Positions 34,005 to 44,646 of a stretch of 64,000 nt of DNA are shown piece after piece (the stretch's first letter is position 1; each line of letters opens with the position of its first letter). The notes under the pieces were generated by a model. It was given only the letters and a program-made list of their open reading frames with translations, ran no database searches and had not been told where the DNA came from. The position numbers were made by a program, and so were the translations under genes. Origin of the DNA: Symsagittifera roscoffensis (Eukaryota > Xenacoelomorpha > Acoela > Convolutidae); the NCBI RefSeq assembly GCF_963678635.1, contig NC_087063.1:76653617-76717616 (forward strand). Reading direction: 5' to 3'.

Positions 34005-35372
34005 GCTCGTATCAGGGCGAAGCCCTGAATGTTCCGACTGCCTTTTAAGATTTATGGAGCAGTAATAACATTAAAAAGTTAAATATAAAAAAAATGAAAA
34101 ATTTCTTTTTCTAAAATGTGAAATTTTTTTAATGAAAATCGTCCCCCCACACGCCATATAAAGTACAAAAGGATAAATTTCGCTCCTTGTAACAAACCAA
34201 TTATGGCAAATAAGCTTCTTTTAACCAATTTGGAACGATTTCTAAGACGGATTAACTCTCCGCTTACGCGTTAATAGCGCGGAATATATCGCGCGTTAAT
34301 TGTCCCAAATTGGCCAAAGTGGCAAAATCTTTAAACCCCCATAACTTTACGAAAAATGATCACAGGTGAAATATCTTTTCAAATTTGAGCTCAGGACAAC
34401 AATACCTTTCGAATGATATAAAAAAACCTAGTTAAAAAATCGAATTTTGTCTGAAGAAAAAAAAACCCACCCCGAGCACAAATATTCCGTTACTTTCGTA
34501 TCGAAAGTCGGAACAATAAACCATAAACCTGAGCTGCTAGTCTGTCTTCAATTAATTATTTCAATTCTTTTTTGAAATCTGGCCTTCATTTTCCTAGTTT
34601 TGTTAGTGCAGATGTTGGTCAGAATGCTTGAAACTTGACCTAAGCTAGAAATATATCACTAATTCATTTAATAGTTTTTGTCATTGTTACAATTACTAAC
34701 GTCATGTTTATATTATATTGTTGTGTTACTATAATCAATATTATGATTTTTATGATAAAGGGCAGTTGAAATACTCAGGGCTTTGCCCTGACGCGATCAG
34801 TCTTATTATAAACATTAATGATTATTGTTCCGACTTTTCGTTCTGACTTTCGATAAGAAAGTAACGGAATATTTGTGCTCGGGTGGTTTTTTTTTCTTTC
34901 AGACAAATTTCGACTTTTTAACTAGCCATTTTTGACAAAATTTTTATATATCATTCGAAAGTTATTGCTTTCCTGAGCTTAAATTTGAAAAGACATTTCA
35001 CCAGTGATCATTTTTCGTAAAGTTATGAGGGTTTGAAGAATGCCATTTAGGCCAATTTGGGACAATTAACGCGCGATATATTTCGCGCTATTAACGCGTA
35101 AGCGGAGATTTAATCCGTCTTAGAAATCGTTCCAAATTGGTTCAAGGAAGCTTATATGCTATAATTGATTAGTTAATAGGAGCGAAATCTATTCTTTTGT
35201 GATTTATATGGCGTGTGGGGGATGATTTTCAAGAAAAAGTTTCAATTTTTTGAAAAAAAAATTTTCGATTTCTTTTTTATTAAATTTAATATGTTAATGA
35301 TATTCATGTAATTACTGCTCCATATAGCTGAAAAGGCAGTCGGAACATTTAGGTATTCGCCCTGATATGAGA
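34005..35372. mobile_element. Foldback element with long inverted arms
   Basis: Two arms of about 520 bp are inverted: about 34005-34520 and 34825-35372. For example ggagcagtaataac (34058) is inverted at 35312, and attactttcgtatcgaaagt-type sequence at 34490 is inverted near 34845. The ~300-bp centre contains TCAGGGCTTTGCCCTGA (34775-34791), and the outer end holds TCAGGGCGAAGCCCTGA (34012-34028). The word TTAACGCGTAAGCGGAG and its complement lie in both arms. There are no ORFs. It is related to the element at 9270-11050 and lies between two exons of the kinase gene. Confidence 0.82.
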
Positions 35373-35763
35373 AATTTTGCTATCATGATTTTTAAACTAC
35401 GGTTAGAATGTTTTTGTTTAATGATTTTTATTATGTTTTTTTTTCGACACTTCGAAGAGAAAGCGAAATACGCTCGGGGTGGTTGTTTATTCAGATCAAT
35501 TTCCTTTGTTCTACCGGGCGATTCGCCCCTGATATTTAGAGGGCCCAACCGGGTGCGTACACCACTATATTAACCTGCATAAAATCTACCAAAAGGGCTC
35601 GTTTCAAATGTTGACTCTGATAGTGTAACGCACTACACAATTGTTCCAATCCTGCACTACACAATTGTTCCAATTGAATTGAGGCAAGCTAATTGGCTTT
35701 ATTTTTCTGACTTCCGAAAAAAAGCGAAAAATTTGTGCTTGAGGTAGTTTTTTATTACGACCA
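35373..35763. other. Spacer right of the foldback element
   Basis: It includes a short direct repeat ctgcactacacaattgttcc (35649-35670 and just before). It may be intron of the kinase gene. No exon or promoter can be supported. Confidence 0.4.
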
Positions 35764-35955
35764 TTACTGACCTATACCAAAAAAGACTCGATGAAGGGAT
35801 CCATCTATCAAAGAAGTACCTCTGAAAATCTCTGGAGTAGCTGTTCTGTAAGCGGCACCTTTGACCTGTCCCGGTGTTATCAATCTTTTCTCCTCGCTCA
35901 TTCCAAGGTCAATTACATGGACATGGCCTTCAAGCAACCATGACGCAATGATTGG
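35764..35955 (-). pseudogene. Protein kinase exon with DLG and PE motifs
   Basis: The open minus-strand frame contains GHVHVIDLGMSEEKRLITPG and then KGAAYRTATPEIFRGTS. DLG matches the metal-binding DFG motif with Leu for Phe, and TPEIF matches the APE motif. The spacing between them is that of a kinase activation loop. A donor GTATAG starts at 35777. The frame is stopped at 35956-35958, only some 15 bp from the BEL/Pao LTR, and no acceptor is visible. The exon therefore looks truncated on its 5' side by that insertion. The HRD catalytic loop and the N-lobe were not found. Confidence 0.6.
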
Positions 35956-35971
35956 TTAAATAAACAATTGT

Positions 35972-36240
35972 TGTCTTTGTAAACTCAAAAACTTTGGAAT
36001 CTGTTTCATCTCAAGTTTTTCTATTTAATTAGTTTCCTTGTTTCGTTTCAAGAGCTAGTAACATTTGTCAAGAATAATTTCAAAGTTTTCGTGTTGATGA
36101 GTTTAAGTCAATTCACTTCTGTCTTTTTCTGGAATGTTTTTCACTTTCTTGTCGGCTTTCGTCGTCGCATATATATGCGTGCAACATATATATGCCTTGA
36201 TATTGTTGAATCTGTGCATCAAAATGTAGTGCACTGTACA
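35972..36240 (-). repeat. 3' LTR of the BEL/Pao element
   Basis: It aligns with 42999-43262 through gtaaac-caaaa, ttggaatctgttt, tcaagagctagtaaca, aagtcaattcacttctgtct and gtgcaacatatatatgcc. The ends are approximate (TG at about 35972; homology fades after 36210). The left copy is the 3' LTR because the coding strand is minus. Confidence 0.75.
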
Positions 36241-36850
36241 GTCGGCCCTATTTTGCAATCGCAAATTAAAAAAGAAAAATCGGGAGGGGTTTGGGTGGGT
36301 GTCCCTTAGCTAAGACCTAAACTATGTCGAGGTGAGTGTGCCAGCTTGTCGAGTTGACTGTCTAATTTGAAGTTGTCGGCTGTCAACATGAGGTTGGTAT
36401 GATGTCAAACTGAGGTTTCTCTGTTGTCCTGAGCTCAGTTCACAATGTCGGCTACGGAAAAGAAAGTTGGAGTCTGATTGAAGGAGCTAGTCGATTGTTG
36501 CAATTGATCCTGTTCCGGAGTAGTACTTCAGATCTGGTGAATTAAGGAGATAGACTGGTCTTTGTCTTCCGCGGTCCTTGTCGAAGAAGATCGATTAGTC
36601 ATTGTCGTTGTCCAAGTAATTACAGGTTGAAGAAATGTGGTTGCATTCAGAATTTTATGTAGAGAAGATGAGAGCATAAACGAACGTTGGAGTAAACCTT
36701 GTGAGAGTAGGCTCCCGGCAAAAAAGGCTGTTGTTGCGTATCAGGTGTCGGTGTCATACAAAACTTATTTCTGGCATCGGGGTTTCGTCGTTGCTGTATG
36801 TCTAAAGTCGTCTAGGAAGGCAAAGCTGGCAGGCTCTTCCGTTCTTACCT
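36240..36850. other. BEL/Pao 3' untranslated region
   Basis: Sequence between the 3' LTR and the end of the pol coding frame. It holds a purine-rich run near 36268-36300 on the plus strand. No gene is supported. Confidence 0.45.
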
Positions 36851-36851
36851 T

Positions 36852-37265
36852 TCAGGATGTCGGCGTTGGAGAGGCTGCTCCAGTTTGATCGCTGTTATTT
36901 GGCGCGGATTGTTGAGTGTAGAAGTCTGGACAAACAGGAGCGAGGCGTATTGCTGGGATTTGAACACTTCCACGGCGGTTTCCAACGTTGTATTGTCGTA
37001 TTACATTGTCAGCTGATGGGATTGGTGATTCTATGCGACCTAGTGGCCATAATTCACGAGGAGTTAAATCTTCTAAAATCCAAACGGGTTGTCCCTTTGA
37101 ATTAGGTGGAGTTTTCGAGGTCCATTTCTGTCGGGCAAGCAGAGTTGGCATGAACTTTTTCAGTAGGAGGTTCCAAACATGGTCTGATAGTTGCTGTGTA
37201 ATTTTCCATTGCTTCACCAATGTTAAGGGCTTAGAACCAATTCTTGGAAGCATACTGGCAAACAT
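36852..37265 (-). pseudogene. BEL/Pao pol C-terminal (DUF5641-like) domain
   Basis: A 137-codon minus-strand frame contains RKW-type sequence (LARQKWTSKT), the WILEDLTPRELWPLGRIES block and VPAIRLAPV-like ending (VQIPAIRLAPVCP). These match the domain after integrase in BEL/Pao and Pao-like elements (DUF5641). It follows integrase directly in element order. No catalytic activity is known for it. The frame is open, but its upstream join is shifted. Confidence 0.8.
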
Positions 37266-37299
37266 TCTTCCGAGATGAAAATGGTTGGGGGTCAGGGCT

Positions 37300-38009
37300 T
37301 CGATGTCTCACGGAGATGACGATACAGTCGTGATAGGTCCTGCATTCATAAACTGTTCAATCTCGCACAACAAGGTATATCATCTGTGAGGGCTTTAGAT
37401 CCAATGATGGCGTATAGAGAGTTTTTTGACGTTCCCATATGCGAGGTTGCATATGCGAGGTTGAAATTCCAGGATATCTGGTGGTATCCAAAAAATTGGT
37501 ACATCGAGGAGCTGTCGAAGGTGTTCAACAGTTCTTTTTCTGCTCATAAAAAGTTCGTTGCGTTGTCAGAGCGGATTTCTGAAGGGATGCCCCTTCTTGC
37601 AAAGAAGCGGCGGAGGACTCTTAGAGTTGCGTCGGATGATAGGTCTTGGCACATTTCCAGATGAACTGCGCGAGTCGTCATGCAGAAAAAATTCAGTCCA
37701 TGCCGTTTTTGAAGGTAATTGAATTGTTTGACGCGAAGGGTCCAAAAATGCCGAGACCAGTTTCCTGAAAAGGGAATGGCTTTTCTGATGGAAATTGACA
37801 TGAAGGGAGAGGAGACATTTCAGGTTGGAGTCCATTGGCGAGCTGGCGTCGGCAGTCGTAACAGTTGTTGTACATTTTACGTATTTGAGATCTGGCTGAG
37901 AGAATCCAATAGTCAGCTTGGAGTGTGTTGCGTGTATGGTCGAGTGGGGAATGCTTATTAGAGATGTGAACATGTTGTATGAAGAGGTAAATTGCTGGGT
38001 GTTTTCCAT
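37300..38009 (-). pseudogene. BEL/Pao integrase (decayed)
   Basis: Overlapping minus-strand frames together encode the Pao-type integrase core: GLGIFGP near 37770, CMTTRAVHLEMCQDLS near 37680, RRGIPSEIRSDNATNF near 37570. The cysteine/histidine N-terminal part lies near 37850-37900 (YDCRRQLANGLQPEMSPLP). The sequence passes between at least two frames around 37700-37800, so a small indel has broken it. Function was insertion of element cDNA. Confidence 0.8.
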
Positions 38010-38118
38010 CTAAAATAACGCGATGCTTTGAACAATAGTCAAGTCTTGTTTTTTGTAGTCTTCTTTTGGCTCGAATGATGTTCGATTCGTCGAAAAAGGC
38101 GAGAGAGGTCGGATTCGG

Positions 38119-39230
38119 CTAGAGATAGCAACGATATATTTTTTTCTGGAGATCTTTCAGCTCGTTCGGAAAAGAGTCCTGTTGTGATTTTTTGATGAGA
38201 AATTTCATTGCCAAAACGGTGTCGTATGCGTTCAGGGTGATACTATGGTGTCGATTTGTTTCAATTGTCGAAGGCGGTGAGATTTCTGAGGGTGGAAACT
38301 GAATCAAGTTATTTTGATGAGGTTTCGGATGAGGGGTTTGTGATAGTGATCGATCGATTGAAGATTTTCTGGTTGAGTTTTTAAACAGTGCGGCTGCAAT
38401 AAGAACAAAAGCTGTTGCGCGGAGAAGGCGGCTCCACTTTAAAAAGAGTTCGTAATTGATGCAGGAGCTGCTATTCGTGAGCACTTGGAAGGCTGTCACA
38501 TAGCAAGAATGATGTTGATCGAGCAGACTTTTTTCGGTATCACTGAAAACGCAATCACGTTGTCTGTCGCTTTCCACAGTGTTTAAAGGGGAGGCTGTTT
38601 CAAAGGGCGGCTTGGGCCAAGCATCTTTTGTCTGAAGAGGGAAATCTGGTCCATTGAACCAGCGGCTGTTAAGGTTGAACTCCGAAAAGGGGATTCCATG
38701 AGTTCCATTATCGGCGGGTTTGAGGTAACCTGGGCAGTGCTTCCACTGAGTAGATTGGGTGAGCTCCAGTATCTCTGCTACACAATTTGCAACAAAGATT
38801 TGTTGTCTTTTGTCTGATCCACGAATCCATTGCAAAACTGTGCTGCTATCGGTCCAGAGATAAGTGTGGTTTAGAGAGAAGAAGTGTTGTTGCTGGATGA
38901 AATCAGCAATACGGGCACCAAACAGAGCTGCTTGGAGTTCTAGTTTCGTGATGATGTGTTGTTTTAACGGGCTACTCGGGCCTTGCCTAAAGCAAACTTA
39001 ATTTTTCGGCTTTTCATTGGGTTCCGTTGTGTAAACAAAGTAAGCCACTGAAGCAAGAGGTGCGTATGAGGCATCCGAAAAGATGTGCAAGGTAATTTCT
39101 GAGGTCGACTCTGCCAAAAATGGCGAGGCACGTGGAGCGGTTGAAGATTGTCGGCTTCTTGGAGAAGTTCAAAGAGCTCGGGGAGGTTCATTTTGGTAAT
39201 TTGATTGTCGATTTTAGTCCTTTTCTCCAT
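38119..39230 (-). pseudogene. BEL/Pao RNase H region (decayed)
   Basis: Minus-strand sequence includes LFGARIADFI near 38925, TYLWTDSSTVLQWIRGSDKR near 38870-38800 (with the catalytic TDS) and the conserved WKHCPGYLKPADNGTHGIPF block, which is typical of BEL/Pao pol between RT and integrase. The 238-codon frame at 38119-38835 is open. The preceding frame at 38964-39230 covers the end of RT and the connection (LQPLHVPRHFWQ). Frames differ between the two parts. Confidence 0.8.
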
Positions 39231-39376
39231 ATGTGTTGCTGTATAATTCGAAGGCGAATTGTGGCCGGTGCGGTGAAACCAATAGGGTCAATTATGGAGG
39301 ATGAAGTTTGCAGAAGGTTGCGCTGCGTTGGCTTCTTTATTTTCAGATTCTGAATTTTTTTCGGCTGAAAAATTAG

Positions 39377-40447
39377 TTATTTAGAGGGAACTTTCCATCC
39401 GATTTCCAATTCACCTGTCGTCGTTTTTGGGTCTTTCATTTCGTTATAAGATATGGAGCGGTGTTGCTGAGGTATTGCACTTAAAATCTCTGAGTTTGTA
39501 GTGATCCACCCAGCCAGGTTGAAACTTCTTGTTGCGAGTACCTTTCTTAGATCATTAGGTAGTTGTAACACTTCTTCCACGGTGTTGGTTGACTCGTAGA
39601 AATCGCCCATGTAGAAGTTGCTGTCGATAAGTTCTTGGATGTGGGGGTAGTCGATTTTGTTGTCGTCACCACAAGTTTGGAGAGCAAAGTTCGCACAAGT
39701 AGGCGAGCATTTAGAGCCAAAAACGAAACGAGTGTACTCGTTAGAGCCGAAAACGAAACGAGTGTAGAAATCTGGCTGGGTTGTTCCCCAGGTGAATCTG
39801 AGAAACTTCCGGTCTTCAGGTCTGACGGAAATTTGCATATACATGCTTTCAATGTCTGCATTAATGGGTTATTTCTGTTCTCGGAAACGGCAAATAACGG
39901 CGAGTAGGTTGCATAGGAGGTCTGGTCCAGATAAAAGCATGTCGTTAAGGCAAGCTCCTTTGAATTTGGATTTCGCGTTTGAAACTCTGCGGAGTTTTAC
40001 AGGCTTATTTGGGTTCGTCACTCCATGTTCTGACAGTATCCATCCTGTTGAAGGAATTTCTTTGCTTGGAAGTTTGCGAACGTAATTCTTCGTCAATTCA
40101 ATTGTGATTGTGTCCTGGTACCTTGCAAGCTTGTCGGGGTCGTTGAGAACGCGGGTTTTTTTTTTCTTGAATTGTTGAGCGGCAGCAAAGTAGTTGTTGG
40201 GAAGACAGGCGTTCGGTTTCCAGAGAAGCCCACTTTGATACCTTCCTTCTGTGTAGGTGATAGTCTGCCGAAGGGTCTCAAGGGCGTGTTTTTTGTCTTT
40301 GGAGAGAGTTAGTAAGTTTCCATTCTCCAGGTTGATGCTAGTAGTTCGGAAATGTGTGCGTCTTCGGTGACGTCGTTGATGTGAGAAGAGTAGGCTCAGA
40401 AAACTGAATTTCCGAGTATGTCGGCTGTTGGACCACCAATTGTCCAA
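39377..40447 (-). pseudogene. BEL/Pao reverse transcriptase (decayed)
   Basis: The frame at 39869-40447 holds the BEL RT N-terminal part (TYTEGRYQSGLLWK, GWILSEHGVTNPNKPVKLRR, SGPDLLCNLLAVICRFRE). The frame at 39377-39844 continues with YMQISVRPEDRKFLRFTW and the catalytic region NFYMGDFYES. The active-site YMDD appears as YMGD, which would remove a metal-binding Asp. A 30-nt in-frame tandem duplication (39711-39740 and 39741-39770) repeats TRFVFGSNEY. A stop separates the two frames. Confidence 0.82.
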
Positions 40448-40616
40448 CCAAGAGGTGTGGAAATTGCACGTGGTGCATTTTCTGGTCCTTTTTTATTGCT
40501 TGAGATATAACAAGATCCATGTTGTCAGTTTCATTGAGAATTGAAACTTGGTTGTTGTCGAAATCAGGAAAGTTGAAGTCCTTTAGATGATCGTAACTGC
40601 TGCAGATGCTGTTGAG

Positions 40617-40904
40617 TTAATCGGGTTGAGCATCTTTCAGGTTCAGCTTGTCGTGCATGTAAGCACGTTTTACTACAAACTGCTTGCTGAGGTTTCCAAA
40701 TCGGTGAGTGGTCAATTCAACAGATCGTGCTTTGATTTGTTTCGAATCATGAAATCCATCGATTAAAAATTCTTCTTTTTCGAGGCTTTCGTCTAACTGA
40801 AGAGAATCGGATACCGATTGTAGCAAATAATTGTCATTGCTTCCATTTTCAAGAAAAGCATGTCTTAAAAAAAATGTGTTTGTTGCGAATTGTAACAGGT
40901 GCAT
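40617..40904 (-). pseudogene. BEL/Pao protease domain (decayed)
   Basis: A 95-codon minus-strand frame contains RHAFLENGSNDNYLLQSVSD followed by SKQIKARSVELTTHRFGNLS. This matches the BEL/Pao retropepsin, whose active site is normally D-S/T-G. Here the corresponding residues are E-N-G, so the protease would be inactive. It lies between gag with its zinc knuckle and RT, as in the family. Confidence 0.72.
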
Positions 40905-41099
40905 AGAGCAGTAATGAGTTTGCGAAGCGTTTCTGCTGTCAGTTGACTGAATTTCGTGGTCTGTCTGAACCTAGTTGCTGCAGTGAGGAAACATTTCAGG
41001 CGCTGTTTGAGTTTTGCTGTTGATGAATGCTGCTACGATGTTGTTTGTTGCAAGTGAAGCTTGTTCGCTTAGAAATTCAGTCCCTTACCATGTTATGTC

Positions 41100-41390
41100 C
41101 AAGACAATTACGACAAAAGTTTTTTTTTTGTATGTATAAGCTTTCGCTTATCGTCAATTGTCAAATCTTTGTACTTGAGACATTGTGAGGGGTGATGATC
41201 CAGGTCACAAAAAGTGCAAGGCATTAGTCTTTTTTCCGGTCTTTTTGTGTCCTCCGAAAATCGGTCGTTGTATTTTGGGGCTAGCTGCCTCGATGGTTAT
41301 TGCTTTGACGTTCACTGTTTCTTTGATGACTTGAAGAAGAGGGTTGGCTAAATGAGGAACTGAAGTTTTCCTGGGGTAGTTAGTCACAAG
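41100..41390 (-). pseudogene. BEL/Pao gag C-terminus with zinc knuckle
   Basis: Minus-strand sequence at about 41217-41155 reads CTFCDLDHHPSQCLKYKDL, a C-x2-C-x4-H-x4-C-type knuckle as in BEL/Pao gag. The adjacent frame 41205-41387 (LANPLLQVIKETVNVKAITI) leads into it after a shift. It would bind element RNA. Confidence 0.7.
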
Positions 41391-41400
41391 CTAAGGCAAA

Positions 41401-42518
41401 TTATCTGAGCCAATGACTAAAATTGATGAAGCTGGGCTGCTTAAAATTGTTGTTGATGATGTGTTGGTTCCATTGTAGTCGCTCAGAGTAGTGAAGCTTG
41501 TTGGCTAAGAATTGCACGTAAATGGTAGAGTTCAGGTCGTTAGTGAATCCAAGTGTCTGGAAAGTTTCAACGAGATTGCGAATGAAAGATGAGAAATCCA
41601 TAAAAGATTGCTTATGTTGCGTTGAAGGCATGCGTAGTTGTTGTGGGTTGTTGATATAGTTGTTGACAATTATGTCTGGTGTTCCAAAACATAGTTCGAG
41701 TTCTCGAAGAGCTGTTGCATACATAGCGCTGTTGCACGAGTATCCGGCGATAGCTTGATGAGCTCGTCCTGTTGTCAATATTTGCAAGTGTGTTAGCTTT
41801 TCTGCGTCGGAGATTGGTTGACTTTGAACAGTAGCTTGGAATAAGCCGTAGCACATGTTCCATTTCATTGGATCACCGCCGTACTTGTCACGTTTAATCT
41901 TCGGTAGTCGTAATTTCTGTGTATTTGTTGATGTTGAAATTGGCGCAGTGTAACCTGCTGTGTTGATGTGAGTCTGAGGCGTGAAGTTGGTCGAAGGAAA
42001 CGGTAATGCGGCAAAACTATTTGATTGCGGAAAAATTGTTGCTTGTTGCTGTTGATTGTTTGGCAAAATCTGGTGGTTTTCAGCTGATGTAGACATGTTT
42101 GCTACTGAAAATGCTGGTTGTTGCTGTTGAGTAGAGATGACTGCTGATAAGTTAGCGCTGAACTCGATAAGAGCGCTTTGGTTGCTTAAAGCAGTTTGAA
42201 GACTGGATGCGTTTTGGTTGTCGGATTGGGCGCTGTTGGTTGCTGAAGATGTTGCGTCTGTTGCACTGTTATTTCGTTTGAGTAGTCTTCTGTAGTCATT
42301 GACAAGGTTGCCTAAGTTGTGTTCAATTCCAGTAATTTTTGTTATGAGATCATCTGGCTGTGAGTCTTCTGTAGGATGATCGATGAGGTAAGTCGTCGAT
42401 TCCTCAAGTTGCTTTAAAAGTGAAGGCGTTTCGTTTTTGAATTCTGATAGTTGATTTGGGAATTAGCGAGTCGTTTGACTAAAAATTTACACTGGCAGGG
42501 TGTATTTTTTGTAGGCAT
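41401..42518 (-). pseudogene. BEL/Pao gag, DUF1759-like
   Basis: A putative start at 42518 opens MPTKNTPCQCKFLVKRLANS. After one frame change near 42450 the coding runs through a Gln/Asn/Ser-rich linker to the conserved block LRLPKIKRDKYGGDPMKWNM and IIVNNYINNPQQLR (41401-42096). This block is the DUF1759-type gag found in BEL/Pao elements. The frame ends at a stop at 41401 and is continued in another frame by the zinc-knuckle segment. Gag would form the particle. Confidence 0.82.
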
Positions 42519-42742
42519 TCTGTCGTTGAAAGCTAGGTTGATTGTGTTGTTTGGAGTTGTTGATGCTCTTGTTGAGCTGTTGAATGTTGTTGGGGGTGTT
42601 GATTGGTTCTGATGTGGTTATTTTCTGTTTCTACCTGAATCTCAAACTAGGATGAGAAGAGAAACCAACTTTTAATTTTCAATTTTAAGTATTAGAAACA
42701 AATAAATTATCAGAGCTGTAGATATTTGTATATGTCTCCCTG

Positions 42743-42765
42743 ATACTAGAGAGAGAGAGAGAGAA
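42743..42765. repeat. GA microsatellite
   Basis: A run of (GA)n in the 5' leader of the BEL/Pao element. Confidence 0.9.
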
Positions 42766-42998
42766 CTTTTTTTTCACGTAATGAGGACGTGAAACGTTAC
42801 GTCAGTAAGCCGAACTATTGACTATTGACGTGATGAGGACGTTAAGTTCTAAGTAGACCGGGGGAAAACAGTAACCAACCGAAAAAAAAACAGTTCTTTT
42901 TTCATTGTTTTGCGATTGCAAAAAACTCCCAGGCAAACTCTTTTGATGTAGAGCAGGGAATCTTTCTACCAGATTGAAGGCTCGTAAAAAAAATTGAG

Positions 42999-43262
42999 TG
43001 CCAAGTAAACGCAAAATATTTGGAATCTGTTTTATCTCCAGTTTTTCTATTTATTTAGTTTCCTTGTTTTGTTTCAAGAGCTAGTAACAATTGTCAAGAA
43101 CAATTTCAAAGTTTTCGTGTTCATGAGCTTAAGTCAATTCACTTCTGTCTTTTTCTGGAATGTTTTCACTTTCTTGTCGGTTTTTTTCGTCGCTTATATA
43201 AGCGTGCAACATATATATGCCTTGATTTTGTTGAAACTTTTCAACCAGGTCATGTAGAGCTC
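42999..43262 (-). repeat. 5' LTR of the BEL/Pao element
   Basis: Partner of 35972-36240. It shares gtcaattcacttctgtcttt and cttatataagcgtgcaacat-type sequence, with a TATA-like tatataagc in the copy. The ends are approximate. No clear primer-binding site was recognised to its left. Confidence 0.75.
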
Positions 43263-44646
43263 TCGTGGCTCTAAAACAGAAGGAGTGTGCGTAAAAGATA
43301 AATTCTTTTTTTAAGGCTATTCAGGTTTCAATGCCTAGATAATCTCCCTGCCTTTTTGAGACATGCCATGCCAGTCATCTTCAGTTTTTCGGCACACGCA
43401 TATATGCTGTTCGCAAAGCTTAGAGCCTAATCGAAGTGCTATGGCAATTCTGTGTTGTTCTGTAACAGTCGCCTACTTCGGTCACATATGAGGCTTAAGA
43501 AAAATAGGCCCTATAACCATTGGCTCAAGAGTCAGGACACTATCTCTTGTGTTTTTCTACCTCAAAAACGGTCGGAGCCAATTCGGTTCGCTTGCGACAT
43601 GAGACTAGAACCCGTTACAGCTTAAAGGCTACTACAAAAATATCCCCCACTCTAGAAAATAAGAACGTTCCCATACTTAGGTCTCGAAATACCCAAAATA
43701 CACGAACGCCGTTAAAAACAGGGTCGGAACAATCCGTTAAGTTATTTTTTATTAAACCGTGGAACTTTGATCCATTTCAGATGGATCAACCTAAAACTCG
43801 CCTTATCTCAACATAACAATCATAAAACACACTCGAGATAACTAAATTTGGTACTTACATAGCAGCACGCTTGAGACACAGAGTAACTAAACTAATTAAC
43901 GACTCTGGCATAAATATAATCAAATATAAGTCAAGAAGTTTTCTAACGATGAGTCCCAATCAAGGGAAGTAAGTTTTAACTCAAGAATATAGTTTTGACT
44001 CTGGACCATTGGGAGGCTTCACTTGTCCGCCTTTCCGTTGAAGGTTCACACTGGTCCATTTGATTTTAGCTCTGTTCTCGTGTTTGTTTGGTCTCCTATG
44101 TCAGATAGGACAGCTCTACTCTAGTTTTCTACGATGGAAAATTGCGAATAGCGATTTCCCACTGTAAATATTTGACAACTTTCCCGCAATTGTTAATTCG
44201 GTCGTTCTGATTTCTCATTTTATGTTTTCAGTTGTCGCGAGAAAACTGAGCATGACAGGCTCCATTCGAATTTTTGAAAATTAAAACTTCACTCCAAAAT
44301 CACGTATATTCGTGTCCCTTAAGGTCAAACTTCTAGATATGAACGACTGGCACATACTCCCCGGACTCAAGATCGATGTACTCATCGCGTGCTGCCGTCT
44401 GTCATTGAATCCCCAGAAACCCGAGTGTTACTCAAGATACAGTGCCAGTGGTCATTTACAGAAGTTTGCAGCAGACTTAAGTTTATCTACACCCCAAAAT
44501 TCACAACCATGTAAAATTTTCACACTATCGCTAAACAGCAATCAAAATCGGCACACACCTGCACCTGTGAATTTTCGCTTTTAAGCTAGTAATTTAAAAT
44601 TTCTTTTGTACTAGTCAATCAGGAAATTGTCATGCAGCATTTTGAT
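43263..44646. other. No recognised feature; may include the missing 3' end or LTR of the giant element
   Basis: This 1.4 kb lies between the BEL/Pao element and the last coding frame of the giant Ty3/gypsy-like element. Two plus-strand frames of 90-98 codons (43520-43816, 44312-44584) have no recognisable content. If the giant element has LTRs, its 3' LTR should be here, but I found no matching copy near 62770-63030. Confidence 0.4.

Larger units (their letters stand above)
35972..43262 (-). mobile_element. Decayed BEL/Pao LTR retrotransposon
   Basis: LTR-like direct repeats at about 35972-36240 and 42999-43262 enclose minus-strand pieces. In order these are a DUF1759-type gag, a zinc knuckle, a BEL-type protease, RT, RNase H, a Pao-type integrase (TTRAVHLE, SDNATNF) and a DUF5641-type C-terminal domain. 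This is the standard BEL/Pao order. Point stops and shifts are many, and several catalytic residues are changed. The exact LTR ends and target duplication could not be fixed. The left end abuts a host kinase exon. Confidence 0.88.

Noticed and set aside
43069-43257. Plus-strand ORFs in the BEL/Pao LTRs (also 36091-36309)
   Set aside because: They are antisense to the element and lie within the LTR repeats; similarity between them is LTR homology.
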